In this document: positions 36,411-45,698 of the stretch, in pieces
How the letters are laid out: every line of letters begins with the position of its first letter
How positions within the stretch are numbered: position 1 is the first letter of the stretch
Program-made: the position numbers and the translations under genes
The notes under the pieces: model-generated
The model's input: only the letters and a program-made list of their open reading frames with translations
Told to the model about the DNA's origin: nothing
Databases searched by the model: none
DNA from: CBDBJQ01 sp965206405
Lineage (GTDB): Bacteria > Pseudomonadota > Alphaproteobacteria > UBA8366
Direction of reading: 5' to 3'
NCBI GenBank assembly: GCA_965206405.1
Contig: CBDBJQ010000006.1
Location: 496,001 to 560,000, forward strand
DNA: 64,000 bases

Positions 36411-36436
36411 GCGAAAAGCCGCAACGCCGAAGCGGC
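36411..36436 (-). terminator. Candidate terminator of the PhyH gene
   Basis: On the minus strand GCCGC-TTCGGCGTT-GCGGC is followed by TTTTCGC, just after the PhyH stop codon. The T-run is short. Confidence 0.45.
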
Positions 36437-36444
36437 GCTGAGGG

Positions 36445-37263
36445 TTATCCCGAGGCGGCTCTTTTGCCGCCTTGTGGACCTTCTGCGACTGTAAGGCAGT
36501 CATCCTCGAGACAGGCGATCGGCGCGAAGTCGCGCTCGGCGATCCAGGCGGCGCGCTTGAATCGGCGAATATGGTTGTCGACGTGGCACAGCGACAGATA
36601 GACGATGGTGCGGTCGAAGGGCGACATGTTCGACGGGCTGCCGTGGACGAGGTTGGCGTGGAACATGACGATCGATCCGGCCGGGCCTTTCGGCGCAATG
36701 ATGCCGCCTTCCTCGACGAGACCGGAGAGAGTCTCGTTGTCGATGGTCCAGAGCGGGTAGCTCGTGGTTTGGAGGTCGTGCCCGGCCTCGATCACACCCT
36801 TACGGTGGCTGCGCGGGATGAACATCAGCGCGCCGTTGAACTCGGTGACGTCCTCGAGGAAAAGAGCGATGTTCATGGCCCGGGGCTCGGGCATCAAATC
36901 ATCGCGGGTCCAGACTCCGAAATCCTGGTGCCATTGCCAGACATCGCCATCGAAGGCGGCCTTGGCGTTGATCTTGAACTGGTGCATGTAGACGTCACCG
37001 TCGAGAATTTGCCGCACCGGCTCGACGAGGCGGGGATGGCGGCCGAGGCGGTGGTACAGGTCGCTGTAATTGTGGGCTGAGAAGGCAGTGCGGGCCGTCT
37101 TCCCGTCCTTTTCGCGAACCACCTCTTCCCTGTCGCATCTGAAAATCCGGTGCGCCTCCTCGAGCAGGAGGCCGGTTTCCGCGGTGTCGAAAACCGATTC
37201 GAGGTACAGATACCCCTCGATTTCGAACTGCTGAAGCTGTTCGGCGCTGAGACGCAGTGTCAT
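36445..37263 (-). CDS. PhyH-family Fe(II)/2-oxoglutarate dioxygenase
   Basis: A 272-residue member of the phytanoyl-CoA dioxygenase superfamily. Iron ligands are His and Asp in WQWHQDFGVW and the distal His in FHANLVHGSPSN. The segment around MPEPRAMNIALFLEDVTEFN closely resembles ectoine hydroxylase (EctD), but no ectoine genes are adjacent and EctD is usually longer. The substrate is therefore open. It uses 2-oxoglutarate as co-substrate and releases succinate, which fits oddly well beside sdhB 59 bases upstream, though they need not be co-functional. Start ATG at 37263. Confidence 0.82.
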   Translation of the reverse strand: MTLRLSAEQLQQFEIEGYLYLESVFDTAETGLLLEEAHRIFRCDREEVVREKDGKTARTAFSAHNYSDLYHRLGRHPRLVEPVRQILDGDVYMHQFKINAKAAFDGDVWQWHQDFGVWTRDDLMPEPRAMNIALFLEDVTEFNGALMFIPRSHRKGVIEAGHDLQTTSYPLWTIDNETLSGLVEEGGIIAPKGPAGSIVMFHANLVHGSPSNMSPFDRTIVYLSLCHVDNHIRRFKRAAWIAERDFAPIACLEDDCLTVAEGPQGGKRAASG

Positions 37264-37322
37264 GACGGACCTCCCCGGTTTGTCCGTTTGGCCTGTTCCC
37301 TGCCGGTGACCGCTATCGCTGG

Positions 37323-38102
37323 TTAGCCCTGCCGGGCGACCATCTTTTTCTTGATCTCGGCGATTGCCTTGGCGGGATTGAGCCCCTTGGGGCAGGCGCT
37401 GGTGCAGTTCATTATCGTGTGGCAGCGATAGAGGCGGAACGGGTCCTCAAGCGCATCGAGGCGTTCGCCGGTGTGATCGTCGCGGCTGTCGGCGATCCAG
37501 CGCTGGGCCTGGAGCAGGGTGGCCGGGCCGAGATAGCGGTCGCCGTTCCACCAGTAGCTCGGACACGATGTGGTGCAGCAATAGCAGAGAATGCACTCAT
37601 AGAGGCCGTCGAGCTCCTGGCGTTCCTCCGGCGATTGCGGGCGTTCCCGATCGGGCGCCGCATCCGAGGATTTGAGCCAGGGTTCGATGACGTTGAGCTG
37701 CGCGTAAGCTTGCGACAGGTCGGGCACGAGATCGCGTATGACATCCATGTGGGGCAGCGGATAAACCCTCGCGTCGCCCGGTGAATCGTCGATGTAGCGG
37801 GTGCAGGCAAGGGTATTGACGCCGTCGATGTTCATTGCGCACGACCCGCAGACGCCCTCGCGGCAGGAGCGGCGAAAGGTGACGCTCGAATCGATCTCGT
37901 TCTTGATCTTGATCAGGGCGTCGAGAACCATCGGGCCGCAGCTGTCGAGATCGACCTCGAAACTGTCGAGGCGCGGATTTTCGTCGTCGTCCGAACTCCA
38001 GCGATAGACGTGGAACGTCTTGGTCCGCTCGGCGCCGTCCGGTGCGGCATGGACTTTTCCCTTGGAGACTTTCGAGTTGGCCGGGAGACTGAATTCCGCC
38101 AT
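37323..38102 (-). CDS. sdhB: Succinate dehydrogenase iron-sulfur subunit
   Basis: Electron-transfer subunit of respiratory complex II, 259 residues. The 2Fe-2S cluster cysteines are in SCREGVCGSCAMNIDG plus LACTRY. The 4Fe-4S and 3Fe-4S cysteines are in ECILCYCCTTSCPSYW and HTIMNCTSACPKGLNP. Ser occurs in place of one cysteine in a cluster-ligand position pattern seen in other SdhB, so function is not in doubt. Last gene of sdhCDAB. Confidence 0.97.
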   Translation of the reverse strand: MAEFSLPANSKVSKGKVHAAPDGAERTKTFHVYRWSSDDDENPRLDSFEVDLDSCGPMVLDALIKIKNEIDSSVTFRRSCREGVCGSCAMNIDGVNTLACTRYIDDSPGDARVYPLPHMDVIRDLVPDLSQAYAQLNVIEPWLKSSDAAPDRERPQSPEERQELDGLYECILCYCCTTSCPSYWWNGDRYLGPATLLQAQRWIADSRDDHTGERLDALEDPFRLYRCHTIMNCTSACPKGLNPAKAIAEIKKKMVARQG

Positions 38103-38194
38103 CGTTTCGTCCTTCGTTTTTAAATATCGTGTTGTGAAATCTGTACCAAGTCGCCAAATCCGCAGGCTGGGTCATCCGCTTCGGTGATTGTGCG

Positions 38195-39982
38195 TCAGTA
38201 GCTCCGAACCTTGGGCGGGAAGGCCTGCACGTCATTGGTCATCGTGTGCAGCGCCACCGGGCGGCCGTCCGTGCGGATCGTGCCCTTGTCGTCGCACCAG
38301 ACCAGGGTGTGTTTGAGCCAGCGATCGTCGTCCCGATCCGGAAAATCCTCGCGCGCATGGGCACCGCGGGTCTCCTGGCGCTCTGCGGCGGATTTCATTG
38401 TCGCCATCGCCTGCAGGAGCAGATTGTCGAGCTCGAGAGATTCGACGAGATCGGAGTTCCAGATCATCGAGCGATCCGCGAGTTTTATGTCGCTGCGCTG
38501 ATCGAAGGACTGCTTCAGCAGATCAACACCTTCGTCGAGAATCTCGCCGGTGCGGAACACGGCGCAATTGTTCTGCATGGCCCGTTGCATGCCGAGGCGG
38601 ATATCCGCTGTCGAGGTCCCGCCCTTGGCATAGCGAAGCTTGTCGAGGCGGTCGAGCGCCTGTTCCTCGCCGCCATCCGGCAACGGCCGGACAGGGTCGT
38701 CCGGATTGACGATATCCGCGCAGTGGTTGGCGGCGGCGCGCCCGAACACCACAAGGTCGAGCAGCGAGTTCGATCCAAGCCTGTTGGCGCCATGCACGGA
38801 GACGCAAGCCGCCTCGCCGATCGCGAGCAATCCCGGGACGGTGGCATTGGCGCCGTTCGCGCCGCTCAGCACGTCGCCGTGAAAATTGGTCGGGATGCCG
38901 CCCATGTTGTAGTGGCAGGTGGGCAGCACCGGGATCGGCTCCTTGGTGAGGTCGACTCCAGCGAAAATCCGCGCCGTCTCCGATATCCCTGGCAGGCGTT
39001 CCTCGATCACGGCCGGATCGAGATGCTCGAGGTGAAGATGGATGTGGTCGCTCTCGGAGCCAACGCCGCGGCCCTCGCGAATCTCGATCGTCATCGAGCG
39101 GCTGACGACGTCACGCGAGGCGAGATCTTTGGCCGAAGGTGCGTAACGTTCCATGAAACGCTCGCCCTCGGAATTGGTGAGATAGCCGCCTTCGCCGCGC
39201 GACCCTTCGGTGATCAGACAGCCGGCCCCGTAAATGCCGGTCGGGTGAAACTGAACGAACTCCATGTCCTGCATCGGCAGGCCTGCCCGCAGCGCCATGC
39301 CGCCGCCGTCGCCGGTGCAGGTGTGGGCCGAGGTGCAGGAGAAATACGCCCGGCCATAGCCGCCGGTAGCGAGGATCACGGTTTTGGCTGCGAAACGGTG
39401 GATAGTGCCGTCATCGAGGTCCCAGGCGACGACGCCGCGGCAGGTGCCCTCATCGTCCATGATCAGGTCGAGCGCGAAATATTCGACAAAGAACTCCACC
39501 TGGTGTTTCAGAGATTGCTGGTAGAGAGCGTGCAGGATCGCATGGCCGGTGCGGTCGGCCGCTGCTGCCGTGCGCTGGGCGATGCCTTCGCCGTAATTCG
39601 TGGTCATGCCGCCGAAAGGCCGCTGGTAGATTTGGCCGGCCTCGGTCCGGCTGAACGGCACCCCGTAATGCTCGAGTTCGATCACCGCCGGCACCGCTTC
39701 CCGGCACATGTATTCAATTGCGTCCTGGTCTCCAAGCCAGTCGGATCCCTTGACGGTGTCGTACATGTGCCAGCGCCAGTCGTCCTCGCCCATGTTCCCG
39801 AGCGCAGCTGAAATCCCGCCCTGGGCGGCCACCGTGTGGCTGCGGGTCGGGAACACCTTGGTGACACAGGCGGTCGTCAGGCCGGCCTCGGCAAGGCCAA
39901 CCGCAGCTCGCAACCCGGCACCGCCGGCGCCAACGACGACGACATCGTAGGCGTGGTCGACAACGGTATAGCTCTTGGTCAT
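38195..39982 (-). CDS. sdhA: Succinate dehydrogenase flavoprotein subunit
   Basis: Catalytic subunit of complex II with covalently bound FAD, 595 residues from the ATG at 39982 (MTKSYTVVDHAYDVVVVGAG). The FAD-linking His is in TRSHTVAAQGG, the dinucleotide fold is VVVGAGGAGLRAAV, and the active-site segment HPTGIYGAGCLITEG is present. The C-terminus ends PKVRSY as in most alphaproteobacteria. It begins 2 bases after the sdhD stop codon. In-frame upstream codons belong to read-through of sdhD sequence. Confidence 0.97.
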   Translation of the reverse strand: MTKSYTVVDHAYDVVVVGAGGAGLRAAVGLAEAGLTTACVTKVFPTRSHTVAAQGGISAALGNMGEDDWRWHMYDTVKGSDWLGDQDAIEYMCREAVPAVIELEHYGVPFSRTEAGQIYQRPFGGMTTNYGEGIAQRTAAAADRTGHAILHALYQQSLKHQVEFFVEYFALDLIMDDEGTCRGVVAWDLDDGTIHRFAAKTVILATGGYGRAYFSCTSAHTCTGDGGGMALRAGLPMQDMEFVQFHPTGIYGAGCLITEGSRGEGGYLTNSEGERFMERYAPSAKDLASRDVVSRSMTIEIREGRGVGSESDHIHLHLEHLDPAVIEERLPGISETARIFAGVDLTKEPIPVLPTCHYNMGGIPTNFHGDVLSGANGANATVPGLLAIGEAACVSVHGANRLGSNSLLDLVVFGRAAANHCADIVNPDDPVRPLPDGGEEQALDRLDKLRYAKGGTSTADIRLGMQRAMQNNCAVFRTGEILDEGVDLLKQSFDQRSDIKLADRSMIWNSDLVESLELDNLLLQAMATMKSAAERQETRGAHAREDFPDRDDDRWLKHTLVWCDDKGTIRTDGRPVALHTMTNDVQAFPPKVRSY

Positions 39983-39984
39983 CG

Positions 39985-40440
39985 CTATCCTCCGAATGCA
40001 GTCTTGAGCACGGCGAAGCCAGCGGCGACAGCGAGGCCAATGGTGATCAGGCGCTGGGCCGAGATCAGAACAAACCGCCAACCTTCATGGGCGACGTAGT
40101 CTTCAATGACGACCTGCAATCCGAGTTGCATATGATGGAATCCGGCGCCAATCAAAAGCAGCATGAGCACGGCATTCATGGGTTCCGCCAGCCAGGTGGC
40201 GGCCTCGGCGTGGCTGCTGCCAACATGCGCGACAGTAGAAACGGCGAACCAGAGACCGAGGGGTACCAGTGCTACGGCAGTGAGTCGCTGGGCCAGCCAA
40301 TGGCCAGTGCCGTGCCTGGCAGTACCGAGGCCGCGGATGCGGCCGGAGCTGGCTTTGGAGATGGTGCCAGTGCCTTTACCGGTGCCGGAATCCGTACCGG
40401 TGCTATCGGATGTGGTCAATATTTCTTCGGGGGGGCTCAT
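39985..40440 (-). CDS. sdhD: Succinate dehydrogenase membrane anchor subunit
   Basis: A 151-residue protein with three membrane helices. It overlaps sdhC by 4 bases (ATGA), so MSPPEEILTTSDSTG is the start. The heme and quinone region includes HWLAQRLTAVALVPLGLWF and GFHHMQLGLQVVIEDYV with the conserved His. The first 40 residues are extended by a Ser/Thr/Gly run (TDSGTGKGTGTISK) not normal for the family. Confidence 0.93.
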   Translation of the reverse strand: MSPPEEILTTSDSTGTDSGTGKGTGTISKASSGRIRGLGTARHGTGHWLAQRLTAVALVPLGLWFAVSTVAHVGSSHAEAATWLAEPMNAVLMLLLIGAGFHHMQLGLQVVIEDYVAHEGWRFVLISAQRLITIGLAVAAGFAVLKTAFGG

Positions 40441-40835
40441 TGCCAGGCTCCAATCGCGGCGTATCCGGCGGCCCAGAAGGCGAGGGTAAGCAGGACGGAA
40501 GTCGCTGCGACCGCATAGCCCGTGGCAGCGGCCCGCCCCAGCGCGAAACCCCAGCCGGCATCCCATGCAAGATGACGCAGGCCGTTGCACAGATGGTAGA
40601 ACAGTGCCCAGGTCCAGCCGAACAACAGGATGCGACCTATCCAGGAAGCGAGAAAGCCCTGAATGGCAGCAAAGGATTCGGGTCCGGTACAGATAGCGCC
40701 GAGCCAGCATACGAGCATCAGCATGCCAACGGCGAGAGCGATGCCGGTCAACCGGTGGAGGATGGAAAGCGTCATCGTCCACTGCCAGCGGTAGATCTGG
40801 AGATGCGGTGACAGAGGTCTGTCCCGGGTACTCAT
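40437..40835 (-). CDS. sdhC: Succinate dehydrogenase cytochrome b556 subunit
   Basis: A 132-residue membrane subunit with three helices. The start MSTRDRPLSPHLQIYRWQ and the signature SILHRLTGIALAVG are canonical; the heme His is in FYHLCNGLRHLAWD. The ATG at 40835 has AGGAGGGA about 9 bases upstream; longer in-frame sequence to 41063 is not supported. First gene of sdhCDAB. Confidence 0.95.
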   Translation of the reverse strand: MSTRDRPLSPHLQIYRWQWTMTLSILHRLTGIALAVGMLMLVCWLGAICTGPESFAAIQGFLASWIGRILLFGWTWALFYHLCNGLRHLAWDAGWGFALGRAAATGYAVAATSVLLTLAFWAAGYAAIGAWQ

Positions 40836-40921
40836 GTCTTGCGATCCCTCCTGCCTCGTCTGGCCTTCGCCAGCATGGATTCCGTGCGGCGGAGGCATGC
40901 TACACCCTGCCGCATCGGTCG

Positions 40922-41431
40922 TCATCTCTCTGGCTCGTCCGAATTGCCGGTCGAATCGCCGGCAGTGGCGAAGGGCAGAAACGCCTCGACGACGCGATCG
41001 TAAACCGCCTTCTTGAAAGGAACGGTAAGTTCGGGAATGGCCTTGAGGTCGATCCATTTCCAATCCCGGAATTCGGGATGGGCCGTATCCAGGTTGATAT
41101 CGGAATCCTCGCCGCTAAAGCGCATGGCGAACCAGCGCTGGGTCTGGCCCTGGTAGCGGCCGCCCCAGATGCGCTCTCTCAGCTCCGGCGGCAGCTGGTA
41201 AGGCAGCCACTCATCGAGTTCGCCAAGAACGACGACGCGATTGGTCCCGATTTCCTCCTTCAACTCCCTGAGCGCGGCATCGACCGGCGTCTCGCCGTCA
41301 TCCATTCCGCCCTGGGGCAGTTGCCAGTTCTCCGCCACCGTGTCGATGCGAGCGCCGACGAACACCTGGCCCCCGGCGTTGAACAGTGCGATTCCGACAC
41401 AACGCCGGTAGGGACGAGTATCATCGTCCAT
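40922..41431 (-). CDS. rppH: RNA pyrophosphohydrolase (Nudix)
   Basis: Removes pyrophosphate from mRNA 5' ends and starts decay; 169 residues from the ATG at 41431 (MDDDTRPYRRCVGIALFN). The Nudix box GGMDDGETPVDAALRELKEE with the expected Glu ladder is intact, and QLPQGGMD and WKWIDL match RppH. It is the last gene after ctpA, 22 bases away. Confidence 0.95.
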   Translation of the reverse strand: MDDDTRPYRRCVGIALFNAGGQVFVGARIDTVAENWQLPQGGMDDGETPVDAALRELKEEIGTNRVVVLGELDEWLPYQLPPELRERIWGGRYQGQTQRWFAMRFSGEDSDINLDTAHPEFRDWKWIDLKAIPELTVPFKKAVYDRVVEAFLPFATAGDSTGNSDEPER

Positions 41432-41453
41432 CGGTCGGTGAGCGGTGTTTTTC

Positions 41454-42947
41454 TCAGGATCTGGGTTTGACGCCGGTCTTCCCGGCGGCCGCCCCGTCGA
41501 CCGGCCGGCCGTCGGGGTTCTGGTACAGCGCGATGCCGCGCAGGAGGTCGAGGGCGCGCTGGAGCTGGAAATCAACCGGTCTTTGATCGCTTGCCGGCGC
41601 TTTCCCGGCCTCCGGAGCGGTTTTGTTTACGCCCTGATCGTCACCGGGGGCGTCGAGCCGGGGTTTCTGGGTGTTCTTGAGGGCACCCTTGAGGTCGGAT
41701 TCCTGGCGTCGCCGGTTCTGCGCCAGGGGTTCGACCTGCGCCTGCTCGACGATGATGTCAGGGGAGATGCCGGTGGCTTGGATGGAGTTCCCGGACGGCG
41801 TGTAGTAGCGCTGGGTTGTGAGCTTGATTGCGCTCTTGGGGCCGAGTGGTATCACTGTCTGCACCGACCCTTTGCCGAAGGACTGGGTGCCCATGATGAT
41901 CGCCCGGCGGTGATCCTGCAGGGCGCCGGCGACGATCTCGGAGGCCGAGGCCGACCCGCCGTTGATCAGGACGACAAGCGGTTTACCTTCGGCAAGATCG
42001 CCGGGACTCGCATGGAACCGCCGCGCCCCCTCGGAATCGCGGCCGCGCGTCGAGACGATCTCGCCCCGGTCGAGAAAGGCGTCGGCGGTCATTACCGCCT
42101 CGCCGAGCAATCCGCCGGGGTTGTTTCTCAGATCAAGCACATATCCGATCGCTGCCTCGCCAAGTGCATTTCTGGTCTTGTCGAAGGTTTTCTGTAGTCC
42201 GGATGTGGTCTTCTCGTTGAAGTTGGTGATGCGTATGTAGCCGACATTTCCCTCGACCCTGCTTCGCGCCGACTGGATCGTGATCTTCTTGCGGGTGATC
42301 TCGACCTCGAGGACCTCTTCTCCACGTGTGACTGTCAGGACAATGTTCGTGTCGACGGGACCGCGCATCCGTTCGACCGCCTGTTGGAGGGTAAAACCGA
42401 GAATGTGATCGCCGTCGAGATGGGTAATGATGTCGCCGGCCTGTATACCGGCGCGGAAGGCCGGCGTGTCATCGATCGGCGAGATAACTTTGACGTAGCT
42501 GTTCTCCATCGTCACCTCGATGCCGAGGCCGCCGAACTCGCCGGTGGTCTGGATGCGCATGTTGCCGAACGCCTTGGCGTCGAGATAGGCGGAATGGGGA
42601 TCGAGATCGGCGATCATCCCGCGGATTGCGGCCTCGATTAGATCCTTGTCTTCCACTTCCTCGACATAGGAAGTGCGCACCTGCTCGAAGATGTTTCCAA
42701 AGAGTTCGAGCAGACGGTAGATCTCGGCCTGGCTATCGCCAGACCCGCTTTGCGCCAGGAGATTCTGGGGCGGGAGGGTTTGCGCCGGCGCCTCGCCGAC
42801 GGCCAGCGCTGCAAACAAGGCGCCGGCGGCGAGCATGGGCAAGACGCGGGGTTGGCGGGATCGGCAGAATAGGCGAGGTCGGGAGTATCCACGGAGGTCG
42901 CGATCTGCGCGGGGTTCTGGAAGCATGCGGTGCATAGTGCTGGGCAT
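41454..42947 (-). CDS. ctpA: Carboxy-terminal processing protease (S41)
   Basis: A 497-residue periplasmic protease with an N-terminal signal segment (about 35-55, PMLAAGALFAALAVGEAPAQ), a PDZ domain (about 115-200, FGGLGIEVTMENSYVKVISP) and the S41 catalytic core. The nucleophile Ser is in GGSASASEIVAGAL and the general-base Lys in GTQSFGKGSVQ. The Pro/Gly-rich C-terminus is probably flexible. In related genomes it follows a gpmI/envC-type gene; here envC is absent between gpmI and ctpA. Confidence 0.93.
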   Translation of the reverse strand: MPSTMHRMLPEPRADRDLRGYSRPRLFCRSRQPRVLPMLAAGALFAALAVGEAPAQTLPPQNLLAQSGSGDSQAEIYRLLELFGNIFEQVRTSYVEEVEDKDLIEAAIRGMIADLDPHSAYLDAKAFGNMRIQTTGEFGGLGIEVTMENSYVKVISPIDDTPAFRAGIQAGDIITHLDGDHILGFTLQQAVERMRGPVDTNIVLTVTRGEEVLEVEITRKKITIQSARSRVEGNVGYIRITNFNEKTTSGLQKTFDKTRNALGEAAIGYVLDLRNNPGGLLGEAVMTADAFLDRGEIVSTRGRDSEGARRFHASPGDLAEGKPLVVLINGGSASASEIVAGALQDHRRAIIMGTQSFGKGSVQTVIPLGPKSAIKLTTQRYYTPSGNSIQATGISPDIIVEQAQVEPLAQNRRRQESDLKGALKNTQKPRLDAPGDDQGVNKTAPEAGKAPASDQRPVDFQLQRALDLLRGIALYQNPDGRPVDGAAAGKTGVKPRS

Positions 42948-43017
42948 TCCGTAGTTGCAGGGATTGCGGGATGTGTGGGCAGCGCGTGGTGTTGAGGATT
43001 GTCGAGGCGCCGGCCGC

Positions 43018-44646
43018 TCAGATGGTCCGGTGCGCGGTTTCGGGTGCCTTGGCCGCCTGGCGTTGAAGGCGGCGTGCCGGGGTTTCGGGGGTGCTGGCGA
43101 GTGAGAGTGACTCTCCGGTCATCTGTATCGGCTGGGCAAGCCCCATCAACTCGAGCACGGTTGGCGCGATGTCGGCGAGCCGCCCGTTCTGCAGGCTATC
43201 GACTGCGGGACAGCCGGCGAGAATGATGGGAACCAGGTTGTTGGTATGTGCGGTGTGGCGTTCACCGGTGCTGGCATCGCGCATTCTTTCCGCATTGCCG
43301 TGATCGGCTGTGATCAGCAGTGCGCCGCCGACCGTTTCGATGGCGTCCCGGAGTCGCCCGAGGCACGCGTCGATGGTCTCGACTGCCGCCATAGCAGCGT
43401 CGAAATCGCCGGTGTGGCCGACCATGTCGGTATTGGCGTAGTTGACGAGGATGAAGTCAAAAGTCCCGCTGGTGATCGCCTCGACGAGACGGTCGGTGAC
43501 CTCAGGTGCCGACATCTCCGGCTTGAGATCGTAGGTGGCGACCTTGGGAGAGGGCACCAGGATGCGCTCCTCGCCGGGCAGGGCATCCTCGAGGCCGCCG
43601 TTGAAGAAGAAAGTCACATGCGCGTATTTCTCGGTTTCGGCGATGCGTAATTGTCGGAGGCCAGCTTCGGCAAACACTGCACCAAGGCAGTGTTCCGGGA
43701 CAGCGGGGGGGAACAGGGTGTCGAGAAAGGCATCGAGTTGCTCGGAGTACTGGGTCATGCCGAGGGCCGTGGCGAACTCGATGTGGCGGGTACGGGAAAA
43801 TCCCTCGAAATCTGGATCAAGCAGGGCGTATAGAAGCTCGCGCATCCGGTCGGCCCGGAAGTTGCCGGCCAGGATTCCGTCACCGTCGCGCACGCCCTCA
43901 AATCTGCCGATCACGGTCGGCATAGTGAACTCGTCGGTTTCGCCGCGTTCGATGGCTTTACGAATTGCGTCTTCCGGCGATTCCGCCCGCAGTCCCTTGC
44001 CTTCGGCGATCGCGGCATAGGCTTTCTCCACCCGGTCCCAGCGGGAATCCCGATCCATGGCGAAATACCGCCCGGAGACGGTTGCGACCTGCGCTTCACC
44101 GGCTTCGGCGAGGAATATCTGCATGCATTCGGTACCGCTTTCGGGCGGCGTGTCGCGTCCGTCGAGAAAGGCGTGGACCAGCACCGGGATTCCGCTTGCC
44201 GCGAGATGGCGCGCAAGGGCGGCGATGTGGCGTTGATGGGAATGGACGCCACCGGGCGACACGAGCCCGAGCAGATGGGCGCTGCCGCCGGTTTCGTGCA
44301 ACCGATCGGCAAACGCCACAAGAGCCGGGTTTTCGAACAGCGAACCGTCTTCCAACGCGGCGTCGATACGTGGCAGATTCTGTAGGACGACCCGCCCGGC
44401 ACCCAGGTTCATGTGCCCGACTTCCGAATTCCCCATCTGGCCCTCGGGAAGCCCCACATCGTCTCCGGATGCGTTGATGAGGGCGTAGGGGCAGGAGGCT
44501 TTGAGGGCGTCCCAGACAGGTGTGTCAGCGTGCAGGATCGCGTTGTCAGGCGTGTCTTCCCCTTCTCCCCAGCCATCGAGGACACACAGGACCACCGGTC
44601 TCGGTGCCGCGGAATCAGAAGGGGAGGATTGCGGGTCGTGCGCCAT
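43018..44646 (-). CDS. gpmI: 2,3-bisphosphoglycerate-independent phosphoglycerate mutase
   Basis: Mn-dependent interconversion of 3- and 2-phosphoglycerate, 542 residues from the ATG at 44646 (MAHDPQSSPSD), which has GGAG about 8 bases upstream. An ATG four codons earlier is the alternative. Metal and phosphoserine region MGNSEVGHMNLGAGR, substrate segment HAFLDGRDTPP and TADHGNAERM are intact. C-terminal tail is short and basic. Confidence 0.95.
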   Translation of the reverse strand: MAHDPQSSPSDSAAPRPVVLCVLDGWGEGEDTPDNAILHADTPVWDALKASCPYALINASGDDVGLPEGQMGNSEVGHMNLGAGRVVLQNLPRIDAALEDGSLFENPALVAFADRLHETGGSAHLLGLVSPGGVHSHQRHIAALARHLAASGIPVLVHAFLDGRDTPPESGTECMQIFLAEAGEAQVATVSGRYFAMDRDSRWDRVEKAYAAIAEGKGLRAESPEDAIRKAIERGETDEFTMPTVIGRFEGVRDGDGILAGNFRADRMRELLYALLDPDFEGFSRTRHIEFATALGMTQYSEQLDAFLDTLFPPAVPEHCLGAVFAEAGLRQLRIAETEKYAHVTFFFNGGLEDALPGEERILVPSPKVATYDLKPEMSAPEVTDRLVEAITSGTFDFILVNYANTDMVGHTGDFDAAMAAVETIDACLGRLRDAIETVGGALLITADHGNAERMRDASTGERHTAHTNNLVPIILAGCPAVDSLQNGRLADIAPTVLELMGLAQPIQMTGESLSLASTPETPARRLQRQAAKAPETAHRTI

Positions 44647-44747
44647 TTCGGGCTCCATTCGCCGTTGCCGTGATTATCCGTTGCGGTGCGAACCCGTGCA
44701 AATCCTGCCCGCGGCCGCCCCACCTGCAGTCGCCTTGTCGGCTTGGC

Positions 44748-45203
44748 TCAGGCGCGGTGATAGGGGTGGCCGGAGAGAATTTGCTGGGCGCGGTAGAGTT
44801 GTTCCGCCAGCATCGCCCGGGCCAGAAGATGCGGCCAGGTGGTGCGGCCGAAGGCGACAATCTTGTCGGTGCTGTCTCGCAGCGCAGGGGTCAACCCGTC
44901 AGCGCCGCCGAGCAGGAACGCGATGTCTCCAACGCCTTCGTCGCGCCAGCGACCAAGGTGTGCGGCGAATTTATCGCTCGTAAGCTGCTCGCCCTGTTCG
45001 TCGAGAGCGACGGAAATCGCGCCGGCTGGAATGGCTGCCGCAAGAAGCGCGCATTCGCGCTCTCGGCGCGTGCCCTTGCCTGTTTTTGCCTCGAATTCGC
45101 GGAGGTTGGGGGTCGGCCACAGACGTCCGGCATAGACGTCAAAGAGATCTCGTTCCGGCCCGGCCCGTAACCGCCCGATGGCAAGAATATGCAATCTCGC
45201 CAT
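44748..45203 (-). CDS. rlmH: 23S rRNA pseudouridine-1915 N3-methyltransferase
   Basis: SPOUT-family methyltransferase acting on helix 69 of 23S rRNA; 151 residues, family length. SAM knot motif FLLGGADGL and C-terminal EQLYRAQQILSGHPYHRA are typical. Follows rsfS by 14 bases. Confidence 0.95.
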   Translation of the reverse strand: MARLHILAIGRLRAGPERDLFDVYAGRLWPTPNLREFEAKTGKGTRRERECALLAAAIPAGAISVALDEQGEQLTSDKFAAHLGRWRDEGVGDIAFLLGGADGLTPALRDSTDKIVAFGRTTWPHLLARAMLAEQLYRAQQILSGHPYHRA

Positions 45204-45217
45204 TGACGGGCTAGCGG

Positions 45218-45589
45218 TTAGGCGCCGATGGCCGAAACGCCCGCCGTCTCAGCCGGCATATCGGCCCAAAGTTTCTCGAGATTGTAGAAGAGCCGGACTT
45301 CCACCCGGAACAGATGGACGATGATATCGCCGGCGTCGATCAGCACCCAGTCACTGTTGTTCCGACCCTCGACGGAAACACCCTTGACACCGGCTCCCTT
45401 GAGCTTCTTCAGCAGGTTGTCCGATATCGCGCCGACATGGCGCACGGAGGTGCCGGCGGCAATCACCATGAAATCGGCGATACTGCTTTTTCCGGCGAGG
45501 TCTATCGAGACCACGTCGACAGCCTTGCTGTTGTCGAGCGACGAAAGAATTGTCGCGTGCATATCCTGGGGGGCGGGGCGAGATGACAT
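45218..45589 (-). CDS. rsfS: Ribosome silencing factor
   Basis: Binds uL14 and blocks subunit joining when nutrients fall; 123 residues. Conserved VVSIDLAGKSSIADFMVIA, SVEGRNNSDWVLIDAGDIIVHLF and the final LEKLWAD are present. Between nadD and rlmH, the usual order. Confidence 0.95.
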   Translation of the reverse strand: MSSRPAPQDMHATILSSLDNSKAVDVVSIDLAGKSSIADFMVIAAGTSVRHVGAISDNLLKKLKGAGVKGVSVEGRNNSDWVLIDAGDIIVHLFRVEVRLFYNLEKLWADMPAETAGVSAIGA

Positions 45590-45698
45590 ACGGCTGCTTT
45601 TTAAGATTCCGCCATCCCGTATCCGGCGTTCCTTGGCCGGCTCAACATTTCGCTCCCGTCATGCATGCCTTCCGTTGCTGGCTCCGGCTCATATCGCG

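Noticed and set aside
38246..39811. 521-codon frame antisense to sdhA
   Set aside because: Shadow of a conserved gene; no recognisable domain.
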